Of a DNA stretch of 64,000 nucleotides, positions 29,515 to 42,721 are shown piece after piece; the first letter of the stretch is position 1; each line of letters starts with the position of its first letter. The notes under the pieces are model-generated. The model was not told the origin of the DNA. It did not search any database and saw nothing but the letters and a program-made list of their open reading frames with translations. A program made the translations under genes and the position numbers. Source of the DNA: Monodelphis domestica (lineage: Eukaryota > Chordata > Mammalia > Didelphimorphia > Didelphidae); assembly GCF_027887165.1 (NCBI RefSeq), contig NC_077232.1, positions 16,987,755 to 17,051,754 of the forward strand. Reading direction: 5' to 3'.

Positions 29515-32500
29515 AAGAGAGATAAGAGAAGGTTGTCGGCATTCACGTGCAGCGGCAGGATGTCGACGTCGCTCAGCTTCAAAGGTGGTGGCGGCATGGT
29601 TAATGTGGGTTCGCCAGCTGCTTCTGTCAGAGGCAGCGAGTTCTAGTTGCTTTGGTGTAATGCCAGCCCACTTCAAGTTGGACTTTAACTGATCCTTGAA
29701 TCTTTTCTTTGGTCGGCCTTGTTTCCTGAGTCCAGCTGATAGTTCACCATAGAATACCTGTCTTGGTATTTGCTGTGGGTCCATGTGGATGACGTGTCCA
29801 GGCCATCGTAGCTGGGTTTTGAGGACCATGACTTTGATGCTGGTGGAGTTGGCTCTGTCGAGGACTTCCTGGTTGGTGATTCGGTCCTGCCATCGGATCC
29901 TCATGATTGACTGGAGGGAGCATTGGTGGAATTGCTCCAGCTGCTTCATGTGCTTTCGGTACAGTGTCCATGTCTCGTAACCATACAGGAGCGAGCTGAG
30001 GACCACTGCATTGTACACTTTGAGCTTCGTCGCAGTGCTTACACCACTGTGTTGGAGGAGTTTGGAGCGCAGCCGCCCAAGTGCCTGGCTGGCCTTTTGG
30101 ATCCTGGCATTAATCTCGTGGTCTAGGGACCCGTTGTTGGCGATGGTGCTGCCCAGGTACTTGAAAGTGTTGATGTTAGAAAGCTGCGTGCTGTTGATTG
30201 TAATGCACGACTGGTTAGTTGGCCTCCCTGGTGCAGGTTGGAATAGCACCTCTGTTTTGCTGAGGCTGATAGTCAGGCCAAACAGTTTTGTTGCGGTGGA
30301 GAACCTGTCCACAATGGTTTGAAGATGATTTTCTTGGTGGGCCATGAGAGCACAGTCATCTGCAAAGAGAGATTCCAGGATGAGTCTCTCTGTTGTCTTT
30401 GTTTTTGCAGTTAGGCGGCAAAGGTCAAAAGGTGAGCCATCCAGTTGGTATTTGATGTAGACGCCCAGGTCTAGATCCATCACAGCATGTTGTAATACTT
30501 GGGTGAAAAATAGGTTGAATAGTACTGGAGCGAGGACACAGCCTTGTTTCACGCCATTGGAGATGTTGAAGTGATCTCTCCACCAGAAAGGACTTCCCCT
30601 GTCATGTCGACATGAAAGAACTGGATCAGTTTGACGAATTTTGCTGGGCAGCCAAGCTTGCTGAGGATCACCCACAATGCATCCCTGTTCACTGTGTTGA
30701 ACGCCTTTGTCAGGTCTATGAAGACAATGTAGAGACTCAGGTTCTGCTCAAGGCATTTTTCCTGCATTTGCCTCACCGTGAAGACCATGTCGATGGTGCT
30801 GCAATCTGGTCGGAAGCCACATTGTGATTCAGGCAAGTTCTGCTCTGAAACAGATGACAGGAGTCTGTGGAGTATAACACGGGCGAGGATCTTTCCATCA
30901 GTGGAGAGTAGTGAGATGCCTCTGTAGTTGTCACAGGCTGCTCGTGAGCCTTTGTTCTTGTATAGGGCTATGATGGAGGCATCTTTGAGTTCTGGGGGCA
31001 TGTCTTCCTCCTCCCATATGCTGGTCAGCACTATGTGGAATGCCTGGAGCGCCTTCCCATTTAAGGCCTTGTACACCTTGGTTGGGATCCCATCTTTACC
31101 AGGTGACTTGCCTGCACTCATTTGTTTAATGGCTTTTTGACTTCCTCTATTGAAAGAAGGACGTCAAGTTGTTCAATGGTGCAGTTTTGGGGGATCTGGT
31201 CAAGGGCGCTTTGGTCGACTGAATAAGGTCGGTTGAGAAGCTGACTGAAGTGTTCTTTCCACCTGTTGCTTATGCCTTTTTTTATCTTTTATGAGGATGT
31301 CACCATCAGAGGATAGCAAGGGTGTGGTGGTGGGTTTTAATGGCCCATAGACAGTCTTGAGGGCACTGAAAAATTGTTTGTAGTTTTTCATATCAACAAA
31401 CTGCTGGATTTCTTTTGCCTTTTTTTCCCCACCATTGGTCTTGCATCTTCCTGATCTCACACTGCGCCGTGGCTTGGAGAGACTTGAATCTGTCCTTTTT
31501 AGGAGCAGAGTTTGGGTTATTTTGCCACTCCATAAAGGCTTTGTTCTTCTTGCTTAATAGGTCTTCAATAGCAGTGTTGTTCTCGTCGAACCAGTCCTGG
31601 TGGTTGCATTATTTTGGGCCAAGGACTGTCTTTGATGTTTCCTTCACTGCGTCTCTGAACTGGTTCCATTTCTGGGTTGAGCTTCCAGTGAGTGGTCCCT
31701 TGGCAGACAGCTTGTTGTCCAGGCAGCACTGGAATGTTTGCAAATAAGATGGATCTCTAAGATGACTCACGTTGTAAAATGTGTGAACTGTCTGGGCGCG
31801 TTTTGGATGGCAAGGCACAATGTGCATTTGAAGAGTCGCTCTAACCAATTGGTGGTCTGTCCAGCATTCAGCTCCTCTCATGGCTCTGCTGATCTTTACA
31901 TCTTAGATGTCTCACCACCGTACAATGATGTAGTCAATGAGATGCTGCTGTTTTGATCATGGGTGCATCCAAGTTGTTTTATATTTGTTCGCCATTCTGA
32001 ACACAGTGTTCGTGATGGTGAGTTCGAACTTTGAGCATTTGCTGAGTAGCAGTAGGCAGTTGTTGTTCATTTTGCCCACACTGTGTTTGCGGAGCACTCC
32101 TTTCCATCTTTCGTGGTCCTGGCCAATGCAGGCGTTGAAGTCTTCCAGAAGTATCAGCTTGTCATTTGTGGGCACTGAGTGCAGGATGGCACTCAGGTCA
32201 GAGTAGAACTGTTCGATGGTCTCCTCTGTGCTGGTCAGTGTTGGGGCATATGCGCTGATGATTGTGGCATACCGGTCTTTGCTGAGAGGCAAAAGGAACT
32301 TCATGAGCCTCTCGCTGATGCCTACAGGCAAGTCTGGCAGCTGTTTGAGCAAACTGGTCTTGATGGCCAGGCCAACACCGTGGATTCTGTATTCGTTTGA
32401 GGCTCTACCTTTCCAGAAGAAGGTGTATCCAGTGGTGGGTTCGCTGAGTGATCCCTCTTCTGGTAAGTGTGTTTTACTTAGGGCTGAGATGTCGATGTTA

Positions 32501-32640
32501 TATGACACCAGTTCTTTACCGATTAGAGCTGTTCTTCTCTCAGGTCTTGGGGTATTCTCTCTGTCAAGTAATGTCCTGATGTTCCATGTGGCATGTAGGA
32601 GTTTCTTTGTATTTTTGTTTTCTTTGATTTTGACCGCTTA
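29515..32640 (-). pseudogene. RTE-like endonuclease/reverse transcriptase relic
   Basis: Minus-strand pieces in order: endonuclease (32508-31957: DISALSKTHLPEEG, LILLEDFNA where GDFN is usual, TTWMHP), linker (31881-31609, 31460-31200), RT fingers and palm (31121-30549: SAGKSPGKDGIPTKVYKAL, YRGISLLS, FIDLTKAFNTVNRDALW), RT palm with FADD and thumb (30675 to about 29515: GVKQGCVLAP, SLFADDCALMAH, ETWTLYRKHMKQLEQFHQ, LRWPGHVIHMD, GRPKKRFKDQLKSNL). Frameshifts lie near 31500-31600, 31130-31200 and 30560-30660. Not intact. Confidence 0.85.
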
Positions 32641-33200
32641 AAGGGATGACCCGCCAGCCGCGGTGTGCTGACCTGGTGTTTGTAGGGCAGGCAATGTTTG
32701 GACACCTTTTCTAGTCCCCTCCCTTGATTAGGGTGAGCAGTGCTGTCCTAGAGAGAGCTGCTCAGTTGCCCAGGATGCTGCCGAATGTCGCTGCTGCCCT
32801 ACAGGGCCGAGTGACCACTGGTCCGTGGGCCGCCTATGTGCAGGATCGTGACTACACCTGCCAGTGGTCACCTCCACCTGTTGTGTCGTCACTCCCCCAT
32901 CACTGCAGGTCTTGAAGAGGGTGGACGGGGTTAGGATAGATGAGCGTGCACAAAGATACTTGTTCATGAAGGAGATTTAAGTGGAAAAGTCGATGCACAG
33001 AGAGCCCCACTCTCTCGGCGTTGGAAGCCTGGGTCCAGTGGCACGAAAAGTCATTACACCTGGAGACTTCCTCAGCTGCATTGGATGGTCGTGTTGTCCT
33101 TTGTGCTCCAACATGCCCTAAGCACTCCACTGTGCTTTGCTGCGTCACCCTCTCAGTCGTTGAACCTTCTTATTGGTTTCTTCCGTCTGTTCAGCTGAAG
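29515..33200 (-). mobile_element. RTE-like non-LTR retrotransposon (minus)
   Basis: About 3.6 kb on the minus strand, with an apurinic-type endonuclease followed by a reverse transcriptase and a C-terminal GRPKKRFKD-type tail, the compact layout of RTE-clade LINEs. The 3' end abuts a broken LTR at about 29513; the 5' end is not sharply defined (somewhere in 33150-33400). CpG and GC content are visibly higher than in the neighbouring DNA, suggesting a young or recently arrived copy. Clade assignment is from motif memory. Confidence 0.8.
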
Positions 33201-33940
33201 CAGTCTTCACATGCTGGGTGAGCAAAGCCCTGGTTCACCAGGGCTCCATGAAGACCCAATGGCTACCCTCACAAGGTTTGGCCAGCCTGTCGAAGCCGTT
33301 TCCTGGGGTGTGGCTAGCAGCTACTAGGAGCCACAAGTGAGAGCTGGGTGCCAGGTGGGGGTCAGAGGCTGGAGAGCTGCCCTAGGGCACAACAAGCCCT
33401 GCATACCAGAGATACTACCCCTTCCTGAGCACCCCATACACCCGGGGTAGGAATTACAACAGAGTGGTCCAAATTTGACCCCAGATGCTCTAATAGTGGT
33501 GCAAAATGCTGACTGATAAAAAAGTTTCTTAGCCAAAAAATTACTTTTATCCTGCTTGTTGTATGTGTTATTGCCTCTTTAACCCAGATCTGATGTTCTA
33601 GCACTACCATCCCTCAACCCATTCCTCCTGTAGGGAAGCAGTGAGCAAGAAAGCCCGGCTTGTCTTTTCACCAGAAGGATTTGGCCAATGAAGCTTTATA
33701 AAAACTGCTCTGAGTCTCTGAGGAGCCCTGTGACCTCTCTCTGACAACAAACTTTTAGCCAAGTTGGAGTTTCCCTGGATTAAGAGGTTAAAGGGATTTC
33801 ATTTTACACTGACAGCCAGAGCCTGCATTTACAACTTTCCCAATTGCTCTTTCTCTGAGAATCTCTGTCCTTTTTTCTGAGTTTCTCCCAGGACTCCCTT
33901 CATGTTCCCTAATTTGACCAGAGAGAATCTCTCATTGAAG
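33200..33940. other. RTE-like 5' region and flank, no gene
   Basis: GC-rich to about 33450 (probably still RTE 5' sequence), then ordinary intergenic DNA. No reliable ORF. Confidence 0.35.
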
Positions 33941-33954
33941 TGTCAAATGGTTTT

Positions 33955-34162
33955 TATTTAAACCCTTACCTTCTCTCTTGGAATCAATACTGATTCCAAT
34001 GCAGAAGTGTGGTAAGGGCTAGGCAATGGGGGTTAAGTGACTTGCCCAGGGTCTTGCCCTGACTTACCAGGACAGCTGGGAAGTATCTAAAGCTAGATTT
34101 GAACCTAGGACCTCCCATCTCTGGGCCTGACTCTCAGTCCTCTGAGCTACCCAGCTGCCTCC
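33955..34162 (-). repeat. Complete tRNA-headed SINE with target-site duplication
   Basis: Minus-strand copy: AAACCCTTACCTTC at the left end, CTCTGAGCTACCCAGCTGCC at the right. TGTCAAATGGTTTT occurs at 33941-33954 and 34163-34176, a 14-bp direct duplication. An internal 20-30 bp insertion is present near 34057-34085. Confidence 0.92.
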
Positions 34163-34176
34163 TGTCAAATGGTTTT

Positions 34177-35190
34177 AATCCAGTGAATTTTCCAAAAGAT
34201 CTCTTCCCCATTCCCAATGATCCCTCTCTTCAGGAAGCATTTTACTTCTTTCTCCACAATAAGTCTAATGAGGAAAATCTTTCATAGTCTACACTAGCTA
34301 CGTCCTCATACACATACAACTCTTAGGAGAGGGATCAATCATGGCTCTCTTCTTTTAGGAGGTCATGGATTCATTTGGCTTGGACCCCAAGGAGAAGGGA
34401 ATTTGGTCTCATTTCCTCCAGGTATGGTATCTTCTTGGCCATTCTGTTTCAGGAATGGGCACAAGTGTAACATATATTAGCATGGACTTTGTTGCTAGAG
34501 CAATATTTATGAACCTCATGTTGATTCAGGAAAGAAAATGGCACTGACTTGATGAAGAAATAGAAAACCATTGGTTCAGATGGACTTCAACTCTGTTAGT
34601 AAGGCTCAGTGCTGAGATCTTTGACATGAAGCCTTTAATAAACAATAAAATACTAATAAAAGGCAAAGGATTCCACTTTTTCTTGTAGTGGAAGTGACAA
34701 AGAGCCATAGTAGAAGGTATAGAGAACTGGGATGTGTGTCAAGATGATCAGTCCTGCCAATAACCACAGTCAAACATAAGCTTTATCCTTATCGTGCCAG
34801 ACCCCTTTCATTGTAGGACTGTTTCTTCTAATGTCTCTTCTTCCACCACTTCCACTGGTGAAACCACTTGGGTATTTCGCTCTGGTCTTCAACACACACT
34901 TCCACAATAACACCTTCCTCCATTCCAGATTGCCCCAAAGGACGTTGTAACAGCAGCCTCAGTTTCCCACCTTGTCAGCAGTGAATAAAAATTCTCCTCC
35001 TTGAAGCTGCTAGCATTAGGGGAAACAAGGTCTTTAGATACGACGAAAATGTTCTGAACTCTGTATTAGGCAACTGCCTCACTAGCAAATCCTTTCCTGA
35101 ATCTCTTCTATGGAACTTTCTATTCACATGCACATTATACACCCATTTCCCTCCATTCCTGTCATGGTCACTAGCCTTTTATATACCCTT
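34177..35190. other. Intergenic DNA, nothing recognised
   Basis: Short openings only (maximum about 60 codons). No known repeat head or tail identified. Confidence 0.4.
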
Positions 35191-35194
35191 GGCT

Positions 35195-35378
35195 TCTATC
35201 TGAGAAATGACACTATGTATTGGTTCCAAGGCAGAAGGGTGGTAAGGGCTAGGCAATTTGGGTTAAGTGACTTGTATAGGGTCACGTAGGGAGGAAGTAT
35301 TTGAGGCCAAATTTGTACCCCTAAACTCTTTTCTATAGGTCTGGCTCTCTATCTACTGAGGCACCTACCTGCCCCAGT
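35195..35378 (-). repeat. tRNA-headed marsupial SINE (minus), diverged
   Basis: TTGGTTCCAAGGCAGAAGGGTGGTAAGG, GTTAAGTGACTTGTATAGGGTCAC, and CTACTGAGGCACCTACCTGCC at the head end. Confidence 0.8.
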
Positions 35379-35544
35379 CACTAGACTTTTAAACAATCTT
35401 TGTAAAACCTAACTTCTCCTCCCTTTCAACAGAATTATTCCAAAGTTGTTTTAGCCCCATCTCCCTTCTGCTCTCCATCCTGCCTTTCTTCTTTTCTTCA
35501 TTATTCATAACACGTGAAAAATTGTGCCTATATGGGGGGATGAG

Positions 35545-36060
35545 GCTGAGTTTTCAGAGGAGGGAGCTCTGGATTTAGAATTGGAAGGAACAGGTTCAAA
35601 AACTGGCTCTATCCCTCACTACCTTTGAGTGTTGGGCAAATGATGTACCCTTTCTAGGCCAGCCTCAGTTACTCACACAATAAAAATGAATGAATTGAAC
35701 TAGAAGACCATTAAATGAACTTGAGTTGGTAAGATTCACTTTGTGCTGAGTAGCCCACAGCTAAGGGATTGGAACTAGACCCTGCTCCCCAAAGCAGATA
35801 AATTACAATGAAGTCATTAATCCTTTGATAATGCATTGTGTTGGTAAAATAGTAGCTCATAAAAGGCAAGGGCATAGGGTCAATGATTTTGAACTAGAAA
35901 GGATTCATTTGGTCATCTAGACTAAACCCATCAGTAAAAATAAGAAAGAAACTGAGGCTTAGAAAGGTCAAGTGACCTGCTCAAGGTTACATAGTTAGTG
36001 AAAGATGGATCTCAGATACTCTTCTATTAGATCTTTCCATTGTACCCTGCAGGACTGGCT
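35545..36060. repeat. Two CORE-SINE/MIR-like fragments
   Basis: 35545-35705 reads in + orientation (GAGCTCTGGATTTAGAATTGG, CTCAGTTACTCACAC, AATGAATTGAACTAG). 35930-36060 reads in minus orientation (GAAACTGAGGCTTAGAAAGGTC, GGTTACATAGTTAG). Confidence 0.5.
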
Positions 36061-36677
36061 ATTGTTATCTCCTGGCCAATAGAATAGGTATACAAAGATT
36101 AGGTCTGGGTGGAATTGATGACATGAACTTAATTGTACTTCCTGTGCAGACCTTTTAGTGAAAGATTTGGGGGAGTTTTCCAAGGTAAACAACATGCTGA
36201 TAAGAAGGGGGAGGAAAGTTTAGATTGAAGTGGTGCTTGCTTACATCATGGCATATGTTGGTCAAGAAAAACGCAGAATAAAGTCTAAAACATTCCAAAT
36301 CCTGGAGCACTGTCTTCATTCTCCCATCATTCTTTTTTTTTTTAAATAATATTTTATTTGATCATTTCCAAGCATTATTCATTAAAGACAAAGATCATTT
36401 TCTTTTCCTCCCCCCACACCCCATAGCCGACACATGATTCCACTGGGTATCACATGTGTTCTTGATTCGAACCCATTGCCATGTTGTTAGTATTTGCATT
36501 AGAGTGTTCGTTTAGAGTCTCTCCTTTGTCATGTCCCCTCAACCGCTGTAGTCAGGCAGTTGCTTTTCCTCCGTGTTTCTACTCCTACAGTTTGTCCTCT
36601 GCTTATGGATAGTGTTTTTCTCCTAGATCCCTGCAGATTGTTCAGGGACATTACACCACCACTAATGGAGAAGTCCA

Positions 36678-39600
36678 TTACGTTCGATTATACCACAGTG
36701 TATCAGTCTCTGTGTACAATGTTCTCCTGGTTCTGCTCTTCTCGCTCTGCATCACTTCCTGGAGGTCATTCCAGGCACCATGGAATTCCTCCACTTTATT
36801 ATTCCTTTTAGCACAATAGTATTCCATCACCAACATATACCACAATTTGTTCAGCCATTCCCCAATTGATGGGCATCCCTTCATTTTCCAATTTTTGGCC
36901 ACCACAAAGAGCACAGCTATGAATATTCTTGTACAAGTCTTTTTCCTTATTATCTCTTTGGGGGTACAAACCCAGCAGTGCTATGGCTGGATCAAAGGGT
37001 AGACATTCTTTTATCGCCTTTTGGGCATAGTTCCAAATTGCCCTCCAGAATGGTTGGATCAATTCACAACTCCACCAGCAATGAATTAATGTCCCTACTT
37101 TGCCACATCCCCTCCAGCATTCATTACTTTCCTTTGCTATCATGTTAGCCAATCTGCTAGGTGTGAGGTGATACCTCAGAGTTGTTTTGATTTGTATCTC
37201 TCTGATTATAAGAGATTTAGAACACTTCTTCATGTGCTTATTAATAGTTTTGATTTCTTTGGCTGAGAACTGCCTGTTCATGTCCCTTGCCCATTTATCA
37301 ATTGGAGAATGGCTTGATTTTTTGTACAATTGATTTAGCTCTTTATAAATTTGAGTAATTAAACCTTTGTCAGAGTTTTCTATGAAGATTTTCCCCCCAA
37401 TTTGTTGTTTCCCTTCTGATTTTAATTACATTGGTTTTGTTTGTACAAAAGCTTTTTAATTTGATGTAGTCAAAATTATTTATTTTACATTTTGTGATTC
37501 TTTCTATGTCTTGCTTGGTTTTAAATTCTTTCCCCTCCCAAAGGTCTGTCATGTATATTATTCTGTGTTTACCCAATTTACTTATGGTTTACTTTTTTCT
37601 GTTTAAGTCATTCACCCATTTTGAATTTATCTTGGTGTAGGGTGTGAGGTGTTGATCAATTCCTAATCTCTCCCACACTGTCTTCCAATTTTCCCAGAAG
37701 ATTTTATCGAATAGTGGATTTTTGTCCCAAAAGCTGGGATCTTTGGGTTTACCATATACTGTCTTGCTGATGTCTCTTGCCCCCAGTCTATTCCACTGAT
37801 CCTCCTTTCTGTCTCTTAGCCAGTACCAAATTGTTTTGATGACTGCTGCTTTGTAATATAGTTTGAGGTTTGGGACTGCAAGGCCCCCATCATTTGTGTT
37901 TTTTTTCCCATTATTTCCCTGGCTATCCTTGAGCCTTTGTTATTCCAAATGAACTTTGTTATGTTTTTTTCTAAATCAGTAAAGAAATACTTTGGGAGTT
38001 CAATGGGTATTGCACTAAATAGATGAATAAGCTTGGGTAGGATGGTCATTTTTATTATATTGGCTCATCCTATCCATGAGCAGTTAATGTTCTTCCAATT
38101 GCTCAAGTCTAAAAATTTTAGTTGTGTGGAGAGTGTTTTGTAGTTGTGTTCATATAGTTCCTTTGTTTGTCTTGGGAGATAGATTCCTAGGTATTTTATT
38201 TTGTCTAAGGTGATTTTGAATGGGATCTCTCTTTCTAGTTTTTGCTGCTGAGCTGTGTTGGAGATATATAGAAATGCTGATGACTTATGTGGGTTTATTT
38301 TGTATCCTGCAACTTTGCTAAAGTTGTTGATTATTTCAATTAGCTTTTTGGTTGAATCTCTAGGATTCTTTAAGTAGACCATCATGTCATCCGCAAAGAG
38401 TGATAACTTGGTCTCCTCCTTGCCTATTTTGATGCCTTCAATTTCTTTTTCTTCTCTAATTGCTACTACTAGTGTTTCTAGTACAATGTCAAACAGTAGA
38501 GGTGATAATGGGCATCCTTGTTTCACACCTGATCTTATTGGGAATGCATCTAATTTATCCCCATTGCAGATGATATTAGCTGATGGTTTTAGATATATAT
38601 TGTTTATTATTTTTAGGAATGACCCTTCTATTCCTATGCTTTCTAGTGTTTTTAAGAGGAATGGATGTTGTATTTTATCAAAGGCTTTTTATGCGTCTAT
38701 TGAGATAATCATGTGGTTCTTGTTGGTTTGCTTGTTGATGTGGTCAAATATGTGGATGGTTTTCCTAATATTGAACCAGCCCTGCATCCCTGGTATAAAT
38801 TCTACTTGATTATGGTGGATGACCCTTCTGATCACTTGCTGGAGTCTTTTTGCTAGTATCCTATTTAAGATTTTTGCATCTATATTCATTAGGGAGATTG
38901 GTCTATAGTTTTCTTTCTCTATTTTTGACCTGCCTGGTTTTGGAATCAGTACCATGTTTGTGTCATAAAAGGAGTTTGGTAGAACTCCCTCTTTGCTTAT
39001 TATGTCAAATAGTTTGTATAGTATTGGGATTAACTGCTCTCTGAAATTGTGATAGAATTCACTTGTGAATCCTTTGGGCCCTGGGAATTTTTTTCTTAGG
39101 GAGTTCTTTGATGGCCTGTTGGATTTCATTTTCTGATATGGGATTATTGAAGAATTCTATTTCTTCTTCTGTTAGTCTAGGCAGTTTGTATTTTTGTATA
39201 TATTCATCCATATCACCTAAATTTGTGTATTTATTGCCATATAATTGGGGAAAGTAATTTTTAATGATTGCCTTAATTTCTTCTTCATTGGAGGTGATGT
39301 CCCCCTTTTCATCTTTGATGCTGTTAATTTGCTTTTCTTCTTTCCTTTTTTTAATTAGATTTACCAGTACTTTGTCCATTTTGTTTGTTTTTTTTCAAAG
39401 TACCAGCTTCTTGTCTTATTCATTAAATCAATAGTTCTATCACTTTCGATTTTATTAATTTCTCTCTTAATTTTTAGGATTTCTAGTTTGGTTTTCTGCT
39501 GGGGGTTTTTAATTTGATCACTTTTGAGTTTTTTATTTGCATTTCCAATTGATTTATCTCTGCTCTCCTTAGTTTGTTAATATAAGCATTCAGGGATATG

Positions 39601-40493
39601 AATTTACCTCTGATTACTGCTTTGGCTGCATCCCAAAAGGTTTGAAAGGATGTCTCACCATTGTCATTTTCCTCAATGAAATTATTAATTGTTTCTATGA
39701 TTTCTTCTCTAACTAAATGATTTTGGAGTATCATATTGTTTAATTTCCAATTAGTTTTTTATTTGGTTTTCCACGTACCATTACTGATCGTTATTTTTAT
39801 TGCCTTGTGATCTGAAAAGGCTGCATTTATTATTTCTGCTTTTCTGCATTTGTATGCCATGTTTCTGTGACCTAGTATATGGTCAATCTTTGTGAATGTG
39901 CCACGTGGTCCTGAGAAGAAGGTGTATTCCTTTTAGTCCCTATTTATTTTTCTCCATATGTCTATTAATTCTATTTTTTCTAAGATTTAATTCACTTATT
40001 TTACCTCTTTCTTATTTATTTTTTGATTTGATTTATCTAAATTTGATAATGGTTGGTTCAAGTCTCCCACTAATATGGTTTCACTGTCTATTTCTTCCTT
40101 CAATTCTCCTAGTTTCTCCATTAGAAATTTGGGTGCTATATTATTTGGTGTATATATGTTGATTAGTGATATTTCCTCATTATCTAAAGTCCCTTTTAAC
40201 AGAACGTAATTACCTTCCCTCTCCCTTTTAATCAGGTCTATTTTTGCTTTGGCTTTATCAGATATCATGATTGCCACTCCTGCCTTCTTTCTGTCAGTTG
40301 AGGCCCAGAAGGTCTTACTCCATCCTTTAATTCTGACCTTGTTGGTGTCTACCCGCCTCATGTGTGTTTCTTGGAGACAACATATGGTAGGGTTTTGGAT
40401 TCTAATCCATTCTGCTATTAGTCTACGTTTTATGGGTGAGTTCATCCCATTCATGTTCAAAGTTATGATTGTCACTTGTGGAGTCCCTGGCAT
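36678..40493 (-). pseudogene. L1 ORF2 relic (endonuclease, reverse transcriptase)
   Basis: Starts at 40493 (MPGTPQVTIITLNMNGMNSP). Endonuclease motifs: CCLQETHMR, ILVGDLNQPL (GDFN-type). RT: 39129-38689 ([48 protein letters not shown]), catalytic [12 protein letters not shown] in 38526-38065. C-terminal cysteine-rich region 37329-36808 ([33 protein letters not shown]). The frame changes at least six times (near 39990, 39480, 39100, 38690-38530, 38055, 37350, 36850), so no full protein is possible from this copy. Confidence 0.9.
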
Positions 40494-41029
40494 TTTGATA
40501 TCCTTCCCTAATTCTAATCTTTCTTCTTCAGCTCTAACTTTTTAATCCAGTGATTTATTTTAAATCATTTCCCCTTGTCCCCTCCCTTGATATATTTCCA
40601 TTTCTAACCCCTCCCTTTTTGTTCCCTCCCCCACCGCCTCTTCTTCCCTCCCTTTTTTTGTGTTCCCTCCCCCCCATCCCCCTTGATTTTCCCTTCTCCC
40701 TATCCTTGTTGGGTAAGATAGAATTCAAGATCCCAGTGGATCTGGATGTTCTTCACTCTCAGAGTTGATTTCCCTGAGAGTAAGGTTTAAGTAAAAACTC
40801 TCTTCCTCTCCTTCTTATAGGAGTTTTCTTCCCCTCCTCTTCCTGTGTGAATCTTTGTGTGAGAAAGATTATTCTATTTTGTCTTTCTTTTCCCCCTATT
40901 TACACATTACATTTTCCCCACATATTAATATACATAGATTGATATAAATACAGTCCTTATAAAAGAGAGTTTGAATAAAAGAAAAAGATAACATTTGTCT
41001 CCTTTTTCCTTTCCTTCATATTTACCTTT

Positions 41030-42054
41030 TCAGGTATTCCATGCTCTTTGTTTTTCGATTTTGAACTTTCCACAGAGCTCTGGTCTTTTCTTTGCAAAAA
41101 CTTGGAAATCTTCTATTTTGTTGAATGCCCATACTTTCTCTTGGAAGTATATAGTCAGTTTTGCTGGGTAGCTGATTCTTGGTTGAAGGCCCAGTTCTCT
41201 TGCCTTTCTGAAAATCATGTTCCATGCCTTACGGTCATTCAAAGTGGAATTTGCAAGGTCTTGTGTGACCCTGATTGGCATTCCTTTATATCTAATTTGT
41301 CCTTTTCTGGCTTCTTGTAAGAATTTTTTCTTTTGCTTTAAAGCTTTGGAATTTGGCAGTTACAGTCCTTGGAGTTTTCTTTTTGGGATTTAGTGTATAG
41401 GGTGTTCTATGAGCTCTTTCAGTGGCTGTATTGCCCCCTTGTTCTAGAATCTCTGGGCAATTTTCTTTGATTATCTCTTGTATTGTGATGGTGAGTTTGC
41501 TGTTTATTTCTGGCTTTTCTGGTAGTCCAATTATTCTTAAATTGTCTCTTCTCCCTCTATTTTCCAAGTCTATGACCTTGTCGGTGAGATATTTTATGTT
41601 CCCTCCTAATTTCTTGGTCTTTTGGCTTTGCTTTATTAATTCTTGCTCATTTTCTTCCAGTTGGCTGATTCTGACTTTTAAAGCCTGGTTTTCCTTTTCA
41701 GTTTGGTCAAACTGGTTTTGTAAATGCGTGAATTTCTTTTGCATTATTTCCCACTTTTCCTCCCAGAAGGCTTCCATCTTTTTGATCATTTCCGATTCAA
41801 ATTCTTCATGGGTTCGTGGAGAGTTTCCATTTCCTTTGGAAGGTTTCGGAGTATTTGCTTATGTTTCCTCTTCTATCTCCTCTGTATTTTGTATTTTTGC
41901 TCCATAAAATGTGTCCAAAGTCTCCCCCTTCTTGTTTTTCTTGGAGTGTTGAGGCTTTTCTGTGCTGTTTGCCATCTCTATCTGAGTGGGGAGGTCTAGC
42001 TTTTCTTATCTCTGTCTGGTGTTCAGAGGCTTTAGCCCTAGGCAAATTGTCCAT
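41030..42054 (-). pseudogene. L1 ORF1 relic (RNA-binding coiled-coil protein)
   Basis: Start-proximal piece 42054-41806 (MDNLPRAKASEHQTEIRKAR), then 41789-41292 with a coiled coil (FDQTEKENQALKVRISQLEE) and the RRM-like region (NRGRRDNLRIIGLPEKPE, ERAHRTP), then 41281-41030 with the C-terminal domain (DLANSTLNDRKAWNMIFRKA, YPAKLTIYFQEK). Two frameshifts or stops separate the pieces. ORF1p is the trimeric L1 RNA chaperone. Confidence 0.88.
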
Positions 42055-42713
42055 TTGTGTGTGTTACTGCTCTCAGTTCCCTCCCAGTACTTCTTACTTA
42101 CTCCAGATGCTTGCCTTATTCCCATGCTCTGAGCCTGGCTTTTCACTGTCCCTGAGTTATCTCAGAACCTTTGTGGGCCAGAGAGGCCTGCACTCTGAGG
42201 AGGGAGGGGCCATGGCTTCCTGGAGCTTCGAGGGCTCCTGATAGGATCAACTTCCCCTGGGTTGGATTGAGTGTGTCTTAAAGCAGGGACCTTCCCTGAG
42301 ACTCGGACGGAAGGATCCAGCCAGGGGGCTACAGGCTCCCCTCTGTCTCTCTCTGTTTCCCTGCTCTCTGGGTGCCCCCATGACTGGCTCAGGTTGTTTT
42401 CAGGGTGCAGCCTTCAGCATAGCCAGCCCTGGGGTCCTTTTGCTGGCTCTTAGGTTCCTGCTGCTGCCTCAGACTCAGCACTCTGGGTTGGGGGGGGATG
42501 GGTCCTGGGACCTTCCTTCTGCCTATCCCTTAGATCCAAGTGATCTCGGGTTCTGGCTTTTGGGGGGCTGTACCTTTTGATCCAGGTCCAGGAGGAGGGT
42601 TCCCTGGACCTATCCTGTTGTTTGTTTTGAATTTCGGTGTGCTAGGAGCATATAGTTTGAGATCGGTAAGGAAGGGGTTTCCGGAGATCTGAACTTTAGC
42701 TCTCTCTAAGCCT

Positions 42714-42721
42714 CCATCTTG
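42714..42721 (-). promoter_or_regulatory. YY1-like motif at the L1 5' end
   Basis: CAAGATGG on the minus strand, starting about 8 nt from the L1 5' end. The same motif (GTCAAGATGG) begins the L1 at about 52847. Human L1 has a YY1 site (CAAGATGGC) near +13 that fixes the transcription start, so a parallel role is plausible. Confidence 0.5.

Noticed and set aside
29783..30322. Several + strand frames of 65-103 codons across 29.8-33.2 kb.
   Set aside because: They are antisense to the RTE-like coding sequence and have no domains of their own.
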